Part shown: piece after piece, positions 1 to 5,603 of the stretch
Position numbering within the stretch: the first letter of the stretch is position 1
Layout of the letters: every line of letters begins with the position of its first letter
Source of the DNA: Rhodobacteraceae bacterium UBA2553
GTDB lineage: Bacteria; Pseudomonadota; Alphaproteobacteria; Rhodobacterales; Rhodobacteraceae
Assembly (NCBI GenBank): GCA_002340515.1
Contig: DDMF01000079.1
Location: 3,475-9,077, forward strand
DNA length: 5,603 nt
Direction: 5' to 3'
Made by a program: the position numbers and the translations under genes
The notes under the pieces: generated by a model
Seen by the model: only the letters and a program-made list of their open reading frames with translations
Databases searched by the model: none
What the model was told of the DNA's origin: nothing

Positions 1-102
1 GATGGCGAGCGCGCGATCTTCACGCACCCCATGTCCCAAACGACGGTCAAACACCTCGCGCGGGGTGCGGTAGCTTTTCAGCACATCTTGCATGACCGAC
101 AT
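1..102 (-). CDS. Probable Yip1-family membrane protein, N-terminal part (partial)
   Basis: The first 34 codons of a gene run off the window edge. The fragment begins MSVMQDVLKSYRTPREVF and continues with DRRLGHGVREDRALAI. I recall this pattern, a short amphipathic N-terminus with YR-x-PR followed by a REDRALA-type segment just before the first membrane helix, from Yip1-domain proteins encoded in suf operons of Rhodobacteraceae between sufD and sufS. No membrane segment is visible yet, so the assignment depends on that memory and on gene position. The ATG at 102 is favoured over the one at 93 because AAGGG lies about 7 nt upstream of the former and nothing similar precedes the latter. It is co-directional with sufD, 29 nt away, and almost certainly on the same transcript. 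Its role in Fe-S assembly is unknown. Confidence 0.6.
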   Translation of the reverse strand, partial: MSVMQDVLKSYRTPREVFDRRLGHGVREDRALAI

Positions 103-131
103 GGGCCTGCCCTTTCCTCAGCGCCGCGCGA

Positions 132-1433
132 TCAGCCGCGGTGACGCTCCAGCCACGCTTCCAGACGCGATACGATATCATCGGCGATGTCCGCATCTTC
201 GATTTCCTCGATCGTGTCCGCCAAAAAGGCCAGCACCAACAGGTCGGTGGCAATGCGCTCCGGAACCCCGCGCGAGCGCAGGTAAAACAGGGCTTCTTCG
301 TCAATCGCACCCGAGGTCGACCCATGCGAACAGGCCACATCATCGGCATAAATCTCAAGCTCGGGCTTGGCAAGGAACTGTGCGTCCTCATCCAGCAACA
401 AGGATTGCGACTTTTGGTAGCCATCGGTTTTCTGCGCCCCAGCTTTCACAAGGATCTTGCCTTGGAAAATGCCCGTGGCGCCGTTTTTCAGCACCTTTTT
501 AAACACCTGACGGCTTTCACAATTCACCGCATCATGGGTGACAAACACCGTGTCATCATGCAGGAATTCACCGTCGGCCCCATCGCCAAGCGCGGCCCCG
601 GCCACATGGGCTTTGGCGTCATCGCCCAAAATCTCAATCACACATTCGTTGCGGGTGAGCATGCCATTGACGGCCATGGTGAAGCTTTTGAACACGCTTT
701 CACGCCCCAGACGTGCAAAGATATGGGTCAGCACGTGGCGGCCATGATCACGACCTTGCGCGCGCACATGGTGGAATGACGCGCCATCCGCCACGTCGAT
801 TTCGGTGACCATCGACAGGCGCGCCGCGGCGGTGCCGTTTTCCAAAAGCGTCAAGGATGCGCCCTCTTCCACTTTCACCACATGGTGCAAAATGGCGTCG
901 GAAGTATCTGAGAAATGGCGATACATCACGCTGACCGGGCGCGACACTTTGCCGGTCGCCCGGATCAAAACGCCGTCCGTTGCCATGGCTGAGTTATATG
1001 CCGCCAAAGGCCGGTCCACAGGGTTGTGACCACGGGTCTCAAGCGCACCATACAGGCTGCTGGCCCAGTGAATGTCCGCTTTTGCGGCGTCCGAAAGGCG
1101 TTCAATCTCAAGCCCTTCGCCAGACAGATCATCCGAGGCTTCCGCGTCAAACACACCGTCGACAAAGACTATTTTCAACCGGTCCACCGCATGAAAAACG
1201 GGCTGTTCATCACCATAATCAAACGCAGAGGCCGGGGCAGCCTGATCCGCGATCAACGCATCCGGGCGGGTCCATTTCCAATATTCATCACGGCGTTTCG
1301 GCAGACCCATTTGCGTCAAACGGGCTGCCGCCTCGGTCCGGGCTTTGGCCAACCACGCGCCAGAGGCGGGGCGCACCTGGGCTGAAATCAGCCCTTCTTG
1401 TTGTGGTACAGGTGAATTTACGGGGCTACTCAT
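132..1433 (-). CDS. sufD: Fe-S cluster assembly protein SufD
   Basis: SufD is the SufB paralogue that pairs with SufB and one SufC in the SufBC2D complex and is linked to iron entry during cluster formation. The protein is 433 residues long, close to the E. coli length of about 423. The N-terminal helical region has the family motif RRDEYWKWTRPDAL (47-60). A beta-helix core follows, then the conserved C-terminal block GKILVKAGAQKTDGYQKSQ (325-343), LAKPELEIYADDVACSHG (354-371) with Cys368 and His370 (E. coli Cys358 and His360), and AIDEEALFYLRSRGV (376-390). The last segment is the SufC-docking helical region. The ATG at 1433 overlaps the sufC stop by 4 nt, and GGAG at 1442-1445, inside sufC, gives 8-nt spacing. 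The usual cluster-interface residues are retained. The Yip1-like gene begins 29 nt downstream. The identification is secure. Confidence 0.97.
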   Translation of the reverse strand: MSSPVNSPVPQQEGLISAQVRPASGAWLAKARTEAAARLTQMGLPKRRDEYWKWTRPDALIADQAAPASAFDYGDEQPVFHAVDRLKIVFVDGVFDAEASDDLSGEGLEIERLSDAAKADIHWASSLYGALETRGHNPVDRPLAAYNSAMATDGVLIRATGKVSRPVSVMYRHFSDTSDAILHHVVKVEEGASLTLLENGTAAARLSMVTEIDVADGASFHHVRAQGRDHGRHVLTHIFARLGRESVFKSFTMAVNGMLTRNECVIEILGDDAKAHVAGAALGDGADGEFLHDDTVFVTHDAVNCESRQVFKKVLKNGATGIFQGKILVKAGAQKTDGYQKSQSLLLDEDAQFLAKPELEIYADDVACSHGSTSGAIDEEALFYLRSRGVPERIATDLLVLAFLADTIEEIEDADIADDIVSRLEAWLERHRG

Positions 1434-2188
1434 GCGTCCAGCTCCGCCAGAATGTCGGCATAACCGTTGTTTTCAACTTCCAACGCCAGCTCGGGACCGC
1501 CAGATTTCACAATGCGACCGCGCGCCATGATGTGCACGACGTCCGGTTTGATGTGGTCCAAAAGACGCTGATAATGGGTGATCACCAAGAACGACCGCCC
1601 TTCGGCACGCAGGGCATTCACGCCCTCAGACACAAGTTTCATCGCATCCACGTCCAAACCGGAATCGGTCTCATCCAAGATGCACATCTTTGGCTCAAGC
1701 ATCGCCATCTGCAGGATTTCATTGCGCTTTTTCTCGCCGCCCGAAAAGCCGACATTCACCGGACGCTTCAGCATATCCGCGTCGATCTTCAGATCTTTGG
1801 CTTTTGCACGAATGAATTTCAGGAAATCAGCGGCGGACATTTCATCCTCGCCACGTGCCTTGCGCTGTGAATTCACCGCCGTGCGCAGGAAGGTCATATT
1901 GCCCACACCGGGAATTTCCACCGGGTATTGAAACGCCAGAAACAGACCCGCGGCGGCACGCTCTTCGGGCTCCATATCCAACAGATCTTCCCCATCCATC
2001 GTCGCCGACCCAGCGGTCACCTCATATCCGTCACGCCCCGAAAGCACATAAGACAGCGTCGATTTGCCCGAGCCATTTGGCCCCATGATGGCATGCACTT
2101 TCCCGGCAGGCACTTCCAGATCCACACCCTTGAGGATTTGCTTATCTTCATCTTCAAGTTTGACTTCCAAGCCTTTGATGCTCAGCAT
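1430..2188 (-). CDS. sufC: Fe-S cluster assembly ATPase SufC
   Basis: SufC is a soluble ABC-type ATPase that drives conformational change in the SufBC2D scaffold complex. The 252-residue protein (E. coli about 248) carries every ABC landmark: Walker A GPNGSGKS (36-43, Lys42), Q-loop Gln87 in FLAFQYP, signature FSGGEKKR (148-155), Walker B MCILDE (168-173, catalytic Glu173), D-loop SGLD (176-179) and switch His205 in LVITH. EKKRNEILQMAMLEP is diagnostic for SufC within the ABC superfamily. I place the start at the ATG at 2188 (MLSIKGLEV). An AAGGAAG lies just upstream, and the 15 extra codons of the longer reading frame do not resemble SufC. The stop overlaps the sufD start by 4 nt (ATGA), consistent with coupled translation. 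A 66-nt gap separates it from the YbjQ-like gene, the widest in the window. Confidence 0.98.
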   Translation of the reverse strand: MLSIKGLEVKLEDEDKQILKGVDLEVPAGKVHAIMGPNGSGKSTLSYVLSGRDGYEVTAGSATMDGEDLLDMEPEERAAAGLFLAFQYPVEIPGVGNMTFLRTAVNSQRKARGEDEMSAADFLKFIRAKAKDLKIDADMLKRPVNVGFSGGEKKRNEILQMAMLEPKMCILDETDSGLDVDAMKLVSEGVNALRAEGRSFLVITHYQRLLDHIKPDVVHIMARGRIVKSGGPELALEVENNGYADILAELDA

Positions 2189-2193
2189 ATTTT

Positions 2194-2200
2194 CTTCCTT
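2194..2200 (-). promoter_or_regulatory. Ribosome binding site that sets the sufC start
   Basis: AAGGAAG on the minus strand lies 5 nt upstream of the ATG at 2188. It supports this start over the longer open frame beginning at 2233, whose extra residues (VLGHAPKRDAKEEN) have no place in SufC. Confidence 0.75.
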
Positions 2201-2254
2201 CGCGTCTCTCTTAGGGGCGTGCCCCAAAACCAATTTCAGAGCTGATCATCCAGC

Positions 2255-2569
2255 CTATTTTACCGTGACAGCTGTGCCCGATGCTGACACCATCAACATC
2301 GAATTGCCCACAACTTCATAATCCAAATCAACGCCCACAACGGCGTTTGCACCCTTTTCCCGGGCACGATCTTCAAGCTCGCGCAGCGCCGTGTCGCGTG
2401 CGTCCTGCAATTTGCTTTCATAAGCGCCCGATCGCCCGCCAACGATATCGGTGATCGAGGCAAACACATCGCGCACCACGTTGGCGCCCATGATCGCCTC
2501 GCCCACGACAATACCGTGATACTGCGCAATGGCGCGTCCTTCGATGCTTGGTGTGGTGGTGACAATCAT
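2255..2569 (-). CDS. YbjQ/UPF0145 family putative heavy-metal-binding domain protein
   Basis: This 104-residue protein matches the YbjQ/UPF0145 family along its full length. It has MIVTTTPSIEG at the start, GIVVGEAIMGANVVRD (19-34), the DIVGGRSGAYE motif (41-51), GANAVVGVDLDYE (73-85) and the C-terminal SMLMVSASGTAV strand. Family members are small and fold-conserved, reported to form ring-like oligomers, and annotated as heavy-metal-binding largely from structure; the true function is unknown. I chose the ATG at 2569 because AAGGGA sits 6 nt upstream and family members start with this M-(I/Q)-x-T-T-T-P. A TTG five codons further upstream overlaps that ribosome site and is unlikely. The position corresponding to Cys in E. 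coli YbjQ (EYCGVV) is His18 here, so the protein has no cysteine and any metal binding would not be through thiols. It lies between a small membrane protein and sufC, and presumably acts in the cytoplasm. Confidence 0.92.
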   Translation of the reverse strand: MIVTTTPSIEGRAIAQYHGIVVGEAIMGANVVRDVFASITDIVGGRSGAYESKLQDARDTALRELEDRAREKGANAVVGVDLDYEVVGNSMLMVSASGTAVTVK

Positions 2570-2575
2570 GATTTT

Positions 2576-2581
2576 TCCCTT
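2576..2581 (-). promoter_or_regulatory. Ribosome binding site that sets the YbjQ-like gene start
   Basis: AAGGGA on the minus strand is spaced 6 nt from the ATG at 2569. Because it lies inside the alternative TTG-initiated frame, it argues that translation begins at the ATG, which also matches the family N-terminus. Confidence 0.7.
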
Positions 2582-2608
2582 CAAATCCAGAAACTTACAG
2601 ACCGATAT

Positions 2609-2812
2609 TTACATCCATCGGTTCATCGCCTTCAGCATGAGGCGCGCGGCAACAAAGCCCAGCACAATCCCGCCGCCAACCCAATACATCGGGTTCAAAA
2701 GCTCGCGTGGATTGAGGTTCACAATGATCACCCCGGCCAGACCGCCCAATGTCGGCATGACAAAGGGAATGACCGCTTGGATCTTTTCCAAAAGGTTTTG
2801 TCCTTGCGCCAC
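2609..2812 (-). CDS. Small hypothetical protein with two predicted membrane segments
   Basis: I do not recognise a named family for this 67-residue protein. It has a short polar N-terminus (MAQGQNLLEK) and a hydrophobic Gly/Pro-containing segment at about residues 12-31. A polar turn NLNPRELLNP follows, then a second hydrophobic segment at about 42-60 (YWVGGGIVLGFVAARLML), and a basic tail. This predicts a helical hairpin in the inner membrane. The start is GTG, sharing one base with the sufB TAG stop. A GAGGGG about 11 nt upstream, inside the end of sufB, could act as the ribosome binding site, and re-initiation after sufB is likely. The next gene, a YbjQ-like protein, begins 39 nt downstream. 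Its position in the operon suggests a role tied to Fe-S assembly or metal supply, but nothing in the sequence shows a mechanism. There are no cysteines. Codon-level coding evidence is modest because it is short. Confidence 0.72.
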   Translation of the reverse strand: MAQGQNLLEKIQAVIPFVMPTLGGLAGVIIVNLNPRELLNPMYWVGGGIVLGFVAARLMLKAMNRWM

Positions 2813-4335
2813 TAGCCCACAGACCCCTCAAGCGAAATCGCCACAAGTTGTTGGGCTTCCATGGCAAATTCCATCGGCAACGCCTGAAGCACCTCTTTGG
2901 CAAACCCATTCACGATCAGCGCCACAGCTGCTTCTTCGTCCATCCCGCGCTGGCGACAATAGAACATCTGTTCCTCATCCACCTTCGACGTTGTGGCCTC
3001 ATGCTCAACTCGGGACGAGTTGTTCTTGACCTCAATATAAGGCACCGTATGCGCCCCGCACTTATCCCCGATCAAGAGGCTGTCACATTGGGTGTAATTG
3101 CGCGAGTTTTTCGCCTTAGGATGCATCGACACAAGCCCGCGATAGGTGTTTTGCGCATGACCTGCCGAGATGCCCTTCGAAACGATCCGCGATTTACTGT
3201 CGCGGCCCAGATGCACCATTTTTGTGCCGGTATCCGCTTGTTGATAGTTATTCGTGATCGCGATCGAGTAAAACTCGCCCTGGCTTTCCGCCCCGCGCAA
3301 GATGCAGGACGGGTATTTCCACGTCACAGCCGACCCGGTTTCCACCTGCGTCCACATCACTTTTGAACGGTCGCCACGGCAATCCGCGCGTTTGGTCACA
3401 AAGTTATAAATGCCGCCCTTGCCGTTTTCATCACCAGGATACCAGTTCTGCACGGTCGAGTATTTCACCTCGGCGTCTTCCTCGATGATGATCTCCACCA
3501 CAGCGGCGTGCAGCTGCGCCACATCGCGTTGTGGTGCTGTACAGCCCTCAAGATAGCTCACATAGCTGCCCTTGTCGGCGATGATCAGCGTGCGTTCAAA
3601 CTGGCCGGTGTTTTCCGCATTGATACGGAAATAGGTCGACAGCTCCATCGGGCAACGCGTGTTCGGCGGAATATACACAAACGACCCGTCCGAGAACACG
3701 GCCGAATTCAGCGTCGCATAGTAATTATCCGACACCGGAACCACGGAGCCGAGGTATTTTTTCACCAGCTCAGGATGGTCGCGGATCGCTTCTGAAATAG
3801 AACAGAAAATCACTCCGGCCTTCTTCAGTTCGGCCTGAAACGTGGTGCCCACAGACACGGAATCAAACACCGCATCCACCGCCACTTTGCGGCCCTCAGC
3901 GGGGATATCTTCCGCGCCCTCAACACCCGCAAGGATCATCTGTTCCTTCAACGGAATGCCAAGTTTCTTGTAGGTTTCCAAAAGCTTGGGATCAACATCA
4001 TCAAGGCTTTCGGGTTTTTTCTCCATCGATTTCGGACGCGCGTAATAATACTGGTCCTGAAAATCAATCTCTGGGTAATTGAGCAAAGCCCACGACGGCT
4101 CGTCCATCTTTTCCCAACGCTCAAACGCAGCCAGACGCCATTCGGTCATCCATTCGGGCTCTTCGTTTTTGTCGGAAATCAACCGGACGATATCGGGGTT
4201 CACGCCCTTGGGCGCATACTCCATCTCGATCTCGGTTTCCCAGCCGTATTTGTAGTTCCCCGCGAGCGATTTCACCGCCTCAACGGTTTCTTCCTCGACG
4301 CCTTCTTTGACGTTCAGATCATCCAAACCAGCCAT
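2812..4335 (-). CDS. sufB: Fe-S cluster assembly scaffold protein SufB
   Basis: SufB is the scaffold subunit of the cytoplasmic SufBC2D complex; it accepts sulfur and helps build the nascent cluster at the SufB-SufD interface. The protein has 507 residues against about 495 in E. coli, the extra length being mainly N-terminal. Family landmarks are NYKYGWETEIE (27-37), RCPMELSTYFRIN (227-239), the LEGCTAPQRD segment with Cys265 (the sulfur-entry cysteine, E. coli Cys254), the long beta-helix core, TQCDSLLIG with Cys417 (E. coli Cys405), and SRVEHEATTSK with His445 and Glu446 (E. coli His433 and Glu434). All of these key residues are present. The C-terminal helical region, EEQMFYCRQRGM onward, is the part that docks with SufC. 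The ATG is preceded by GAAAGGGT with good spacing. The TAG stop shares its last base with the GTG of the next gene, suggesting coupled translation. The identification is secure. Confidence 0.98.
   Translation of the reverse strand: MAGLDDLNVKEGVEEETVEAVKSLAGNYKYGWETEIEMEYAPKGVNPDIVRLISDKNEEPEWMTEWRLAAFERWEKMDEPSWALLNYPEIDFQDQYYYARPKSMEKKPESLDDVDPKLLETYKKLGIPLKEQMILAGVEGAEDIPAEGRKVAVDAVFDSVSVGTTFQAELKKAGVIFCSISEAIRDHPELVKKYLGSVVPVSDNYYATLNSAVFSDGSFVYIPPNTRCPMELSTYFRINAENTGQFERTLIIADKGSYVSYLEGCTAPQRDVAQLHAAVVEIIIEEDAEVKYSTVQNWYPGDENGKGGIYNFVTKRADCRGDRSKVMWTQVETGSAVTWKYPSCILRGAESQGEFYSIAITNNYQQADTGTKMVHLGRDSKSRIVSKGISAGHAQNTYRGLVSMHPKAKNSRNYTQCDSLLIGDKCGAHTVPYIEVKNNSSRVEHEATTSKVDEEQMFYCRQRGMDEEAAVALIVNGFAKEVLQALPMEFAMEAQQLVAISLEGSVG
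2824..2829 (-). promoter_or_regulatory. Probable ribosome binding site for the GTG-start small membrane protein
   Basis: GAGGGG on the minus strand falls in the last codons of sufB, about 11 nt before the GTG at 2812. The spacing is longer than ideal, so stop-to-start re-initiation from sufB may contribute. Confidence 0.45.
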
Positions 4336-4352
4336 GTCACCCTTTCAATCCA

Positions 4353-5396
4353 CTACCCGTTTCGGGCGCGGAATTTCGCATATTCACGACCCCAGGCATC
4401 GGCAAATGCCAGGATCTCTTCCTCACATGTCGAGGCGCCGATAGATACGCGGATCGCGCAGGCGGCCTCTGTCTCACTAAAACCCATTGCGCGCAAGGCG
4501 GCGCTGGATTTGACCTTCCCCGATGAACATGCAGAGCCGGCCGAAATGGCAAATCCTGCAAGGTCCATCACCATCACTTGTGTCGCACCTTTCCAGCCGG
4601 GCGCGATGAAACAAGAGGTGTTCGGAAGCCTGTTCGCATCATTCCCGACAAAAATAGTGGATTTTTCCGATTCCGCAATGGTCTTTTCTAGAATCTTTCT
4701 AAGTTTTGCGATCCGTTCGCAACTGCCACCCTCAATCTCACGCTGGGCCGCCTTGGCCGCCGCGGCAAAGCCCGCGATGCCGATGACATTCTCAGTCCCT
4801 GACCGGCGGCCCATTTCCTGCCCGCCGCCTTTGATCTGCGCGGCCAGATCGGTGCCGCGCTTGACCACCAAAGCGCCGATGCCTTTTGGCCCGCCCAATT
4901 TATGCGCCGAGACCATCGCCATCTGCGCCCCGCACCAATTGAACGCAAAGGGAATTTTGCCAAAAGCCTGTGTGGCATCGGTTAGCAAAAGCCCCTCGGG
5001 CAGTTTTTGGATCACCCCGGTTTCTGAATTGGCCAGCTGGATCGCAGAGATCCCCGGCGCATCGGTGGAAATCAAACCGTTGCTATCAACAGGCAAATCT
5101 TCAACACACCACGACCGCACCGCATCATGTTCCACCCCGGAACACCGCGCATCCTGACCCGTCAGGGCCAAAGCCGCAGCCTCAGTCGCCGAAGATGTAA
5201 AGATAATATCCGCGCCCTCAGCCCCCAAACAGACCTCTAAATCCTTGCGCGCCTGCTCAATCAACCCCTTGGCCGCCCGCCCTTCGGAATGCACCGAAGA
5301 CGGGTTGCCCAGCACATCCATCGCCGACATCATCGCCCCCCGCGCCTCATCGCGCAGCGGTGTTGTGGCGTTCCAATCGAGGTAAACGCGCGCCAT
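4353..5396 (-). CDS. Cysteine desulfurase, class V aminotransferase fold (IscS/NifS-like, compact)
   Basis: This is a PLP-dependent enzyme that takes sulfur from L-cysteine as a persulfide and passes it to Fe-S assembly, releasing alanine; it acts in the cytoplasm. The 347-residue protein starts with YLDWNATTP (5-13). It has VEH with His90 stacking over PLP, Asn123 in LANSETG, Asp140 and Gln143 in TDATQ, the Schiff-base Lys166 in SAHKLGGPKG, RRSGTEN (197-203), and the catalytic Cys290 in SAGSACSSG. The Cys-loop length matches E. coli IscS (group I), not the SufS type. The protein is shorter than the roughly 390-404 residues of IscS: residues are missing between TEAAALAL and VEH and before LANSETG, and the C-terminal extension that contacts IscU is absent. 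The ATG start is preceded by AAAGGA about 7-8 nt upstream. It lies between iscR and sufB, 17 nt from sufB, so it probably serves SufB. The IscS/SufS name is uncertain, so I give no symbol. Confidence 0.93.
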   Translation of the reverse strand: MARVYLDWNATTPLRDEARGAMMSAMDVLGNPSSVHSEGRAAKGLIEQARKDLEVCLGAEGADIIFTSSATEAAALALTGQDARCSGVEHDAVRSWCVEDLPVDSNGLISTDAPGISAIQLANSETGVIQKLPEGLLLTDATQAFGKIPFAFNWCGAQMAMVSAHKLGGPKGIGALVVKRGTDLAAQIKGGGQEMGRRSGTENVIGIAGFAAAAKAAQREIEGGSCERIAKLRKILEKTIAESEKSTIFVGNDANRLPNTSCFIAPGWKGATQVMVMDLAGFAISAGSACSSGKVKSSAALRAMGFSETEAACAIRVSIGASTCEEEILAFADAWGREYAKFRARNG

Positions 5397-5435
5397 GATG
5401 TGATCCTTTACTCAGATAAATAGGGGTAAGGGGTG

Positions 5436-5603
5436 TTATTCCTCGTCCACCACCGAAAACAATGTCGGCACGGCGGGGCATGGGGTCAGTTCGTTCTTCA
5501 CCACATCCGACAGGCGGGTTTGGTGAAGGAATACATAGACATGCGCCGACAGACCCTCCCACAGACGGTTGGTCATGCTCTGCGCGCGCGACCCCGATTG
5601 CCC
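5436..5603 (-). CDS. iscR: Rrf2/IscR-family transcriptional regulator, C-terminal part (partial)
   Basis: Only the last 55 codons are inside the window; the 5' end, including the winged-helix DNA-binding domain, lies beyond the edge. The visible protein contains MTNRLWEGLS, which lines up with the MTHALW/LTHALWRDLS region of IscR just after its cluster-binding loop. A helical stretch and a short variable tail ending VVDEE follow. IscR is an Fe-S-responsive regulator of isc/suf genes. Its place as the first gene of a suf operon, 39 nt upstream of a cysteine desulfurase, supports the assignment and suggests autoregulation of the operon. Aligned by eye to E. coli IscR, the ligand positions Cys98 and Cys104 are Ser here (fragment residues 3 and 9). 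The only cysteine in the fragment is residue 42, in TPCPAVP. The cluster, if bound, must use other ligands. A different Rrf2 paralogue is possible, but the context favours IscR. Confidence 0.8.
   Translation of the reverse strand, partial: GQSGSRAQSMTNRLWEGLSAHVYVFLHQTRLSDVVKNELTPCPAVPTLFSVVDEE

Noticed and set aside
47..424. Minus-strand open frame bridging the end of sufD and the start of the Yip1-like gene
   Set aside because: It is out of frame with both genes and covers the invariant SufD C-terminal block, so it is a frame shadow.
141..779. Plus-strand open frame of 212 codons opposite sufD
   Set aside because: It is fully antisense to the conserved C-terminal half of sufD and has no motif. 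Its length is explained by the codon bias of sufD.
980..1870. Long open frame on the plus strand (296 codons) across the sufC/sufD junction
   Set aside because: It runs antisense to two secure genes, its product is rich in His, Arg and Gln with no recognisable domain, and it looks like a codon-bias shadow of GC-rich genes.
2214..2225. Intrinsic terminator before sufC
   Set aside because: The stem is only 4 bp and is followed on the minus strand by TAAGAGAG rather than a T-run, and sufB and sufC products must be made together.
2189..2233. N-terminal extension of SufC from an upstream start at 2233
   Set aside because: The added residues have no counterpart in SufC, there is no good ribosome site at 2233, and an AAGGAAG directly precedes the ATG at 2188.
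4510..5157. Plus-strand open frame of 215 codons opposite the cysteine desulfurase
   Set aside because: It is antisense to a gene with all catalytic motifs intact; the composition is shadow-like, with repeated Ala, Pro and Ser and no domain.

Overview
This window is the front and middle of a suf-type iron-sulfur (Fe-S) cluster assembly operon, read entirely on the minus strand. Gene content, gene order and the moderately GC-rich coding sequence suggest an alphaproteobacterium of the Rhodobacteraceae (Roseobacter/Rhodobacter group). That placement rests on remembered family knowledge, not on a database search.

In transcription order, from high to low coordinates, the window holds: the C-terminal end of an Rrf2/IscR-type regulator (cut by the window edge); a compact class V cysteine desulfurase; sufB; a small protein with two predicted membrane segments and a GTG start; a YbjQ/UPF0145 'heavy-metal-binding' domain protein; sufC; sufD; and the first 34 codons of a probable Yip1-family membrane protein (cut by the other edge). 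Spacings are 39 nt, 17 nt, a 1-nt overlap, 39 nt, 66 nt, a 4-nt ATGA overlap and 29 nt. This fits one transcript, probably starting upstream of iscR outside the window. No gap is long enough to hide another gene, and I see no RNA gene, mobile element, CRISPR array or convincing terminator.

Together the genes cover sulfur mobilisation (cysteine desulfurase, PLP-dependent), the SufBC2D scaffold complex with its ATPase, and a regulator likely to sense Fe-S status. No sufA, sufE/sufU or sufS lies in the window. In related genomes a second desulfurase (sufS) usually follows the Yip1-like gene, but that region is not visible here.

The core machinery is standard, with its key catalytic residues intact. 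The less ordinary points are the regulator fragment, which has Ser where two of the classic IscR cluster cysteines should be; the small membrane protein and YbjQ-like protein placed between sufB and sufC; the short desulfurase; and the Yip1-like gene at the downstream end. I do not see a wholly new system. The accessory genes inside the suf operon are the best leads.
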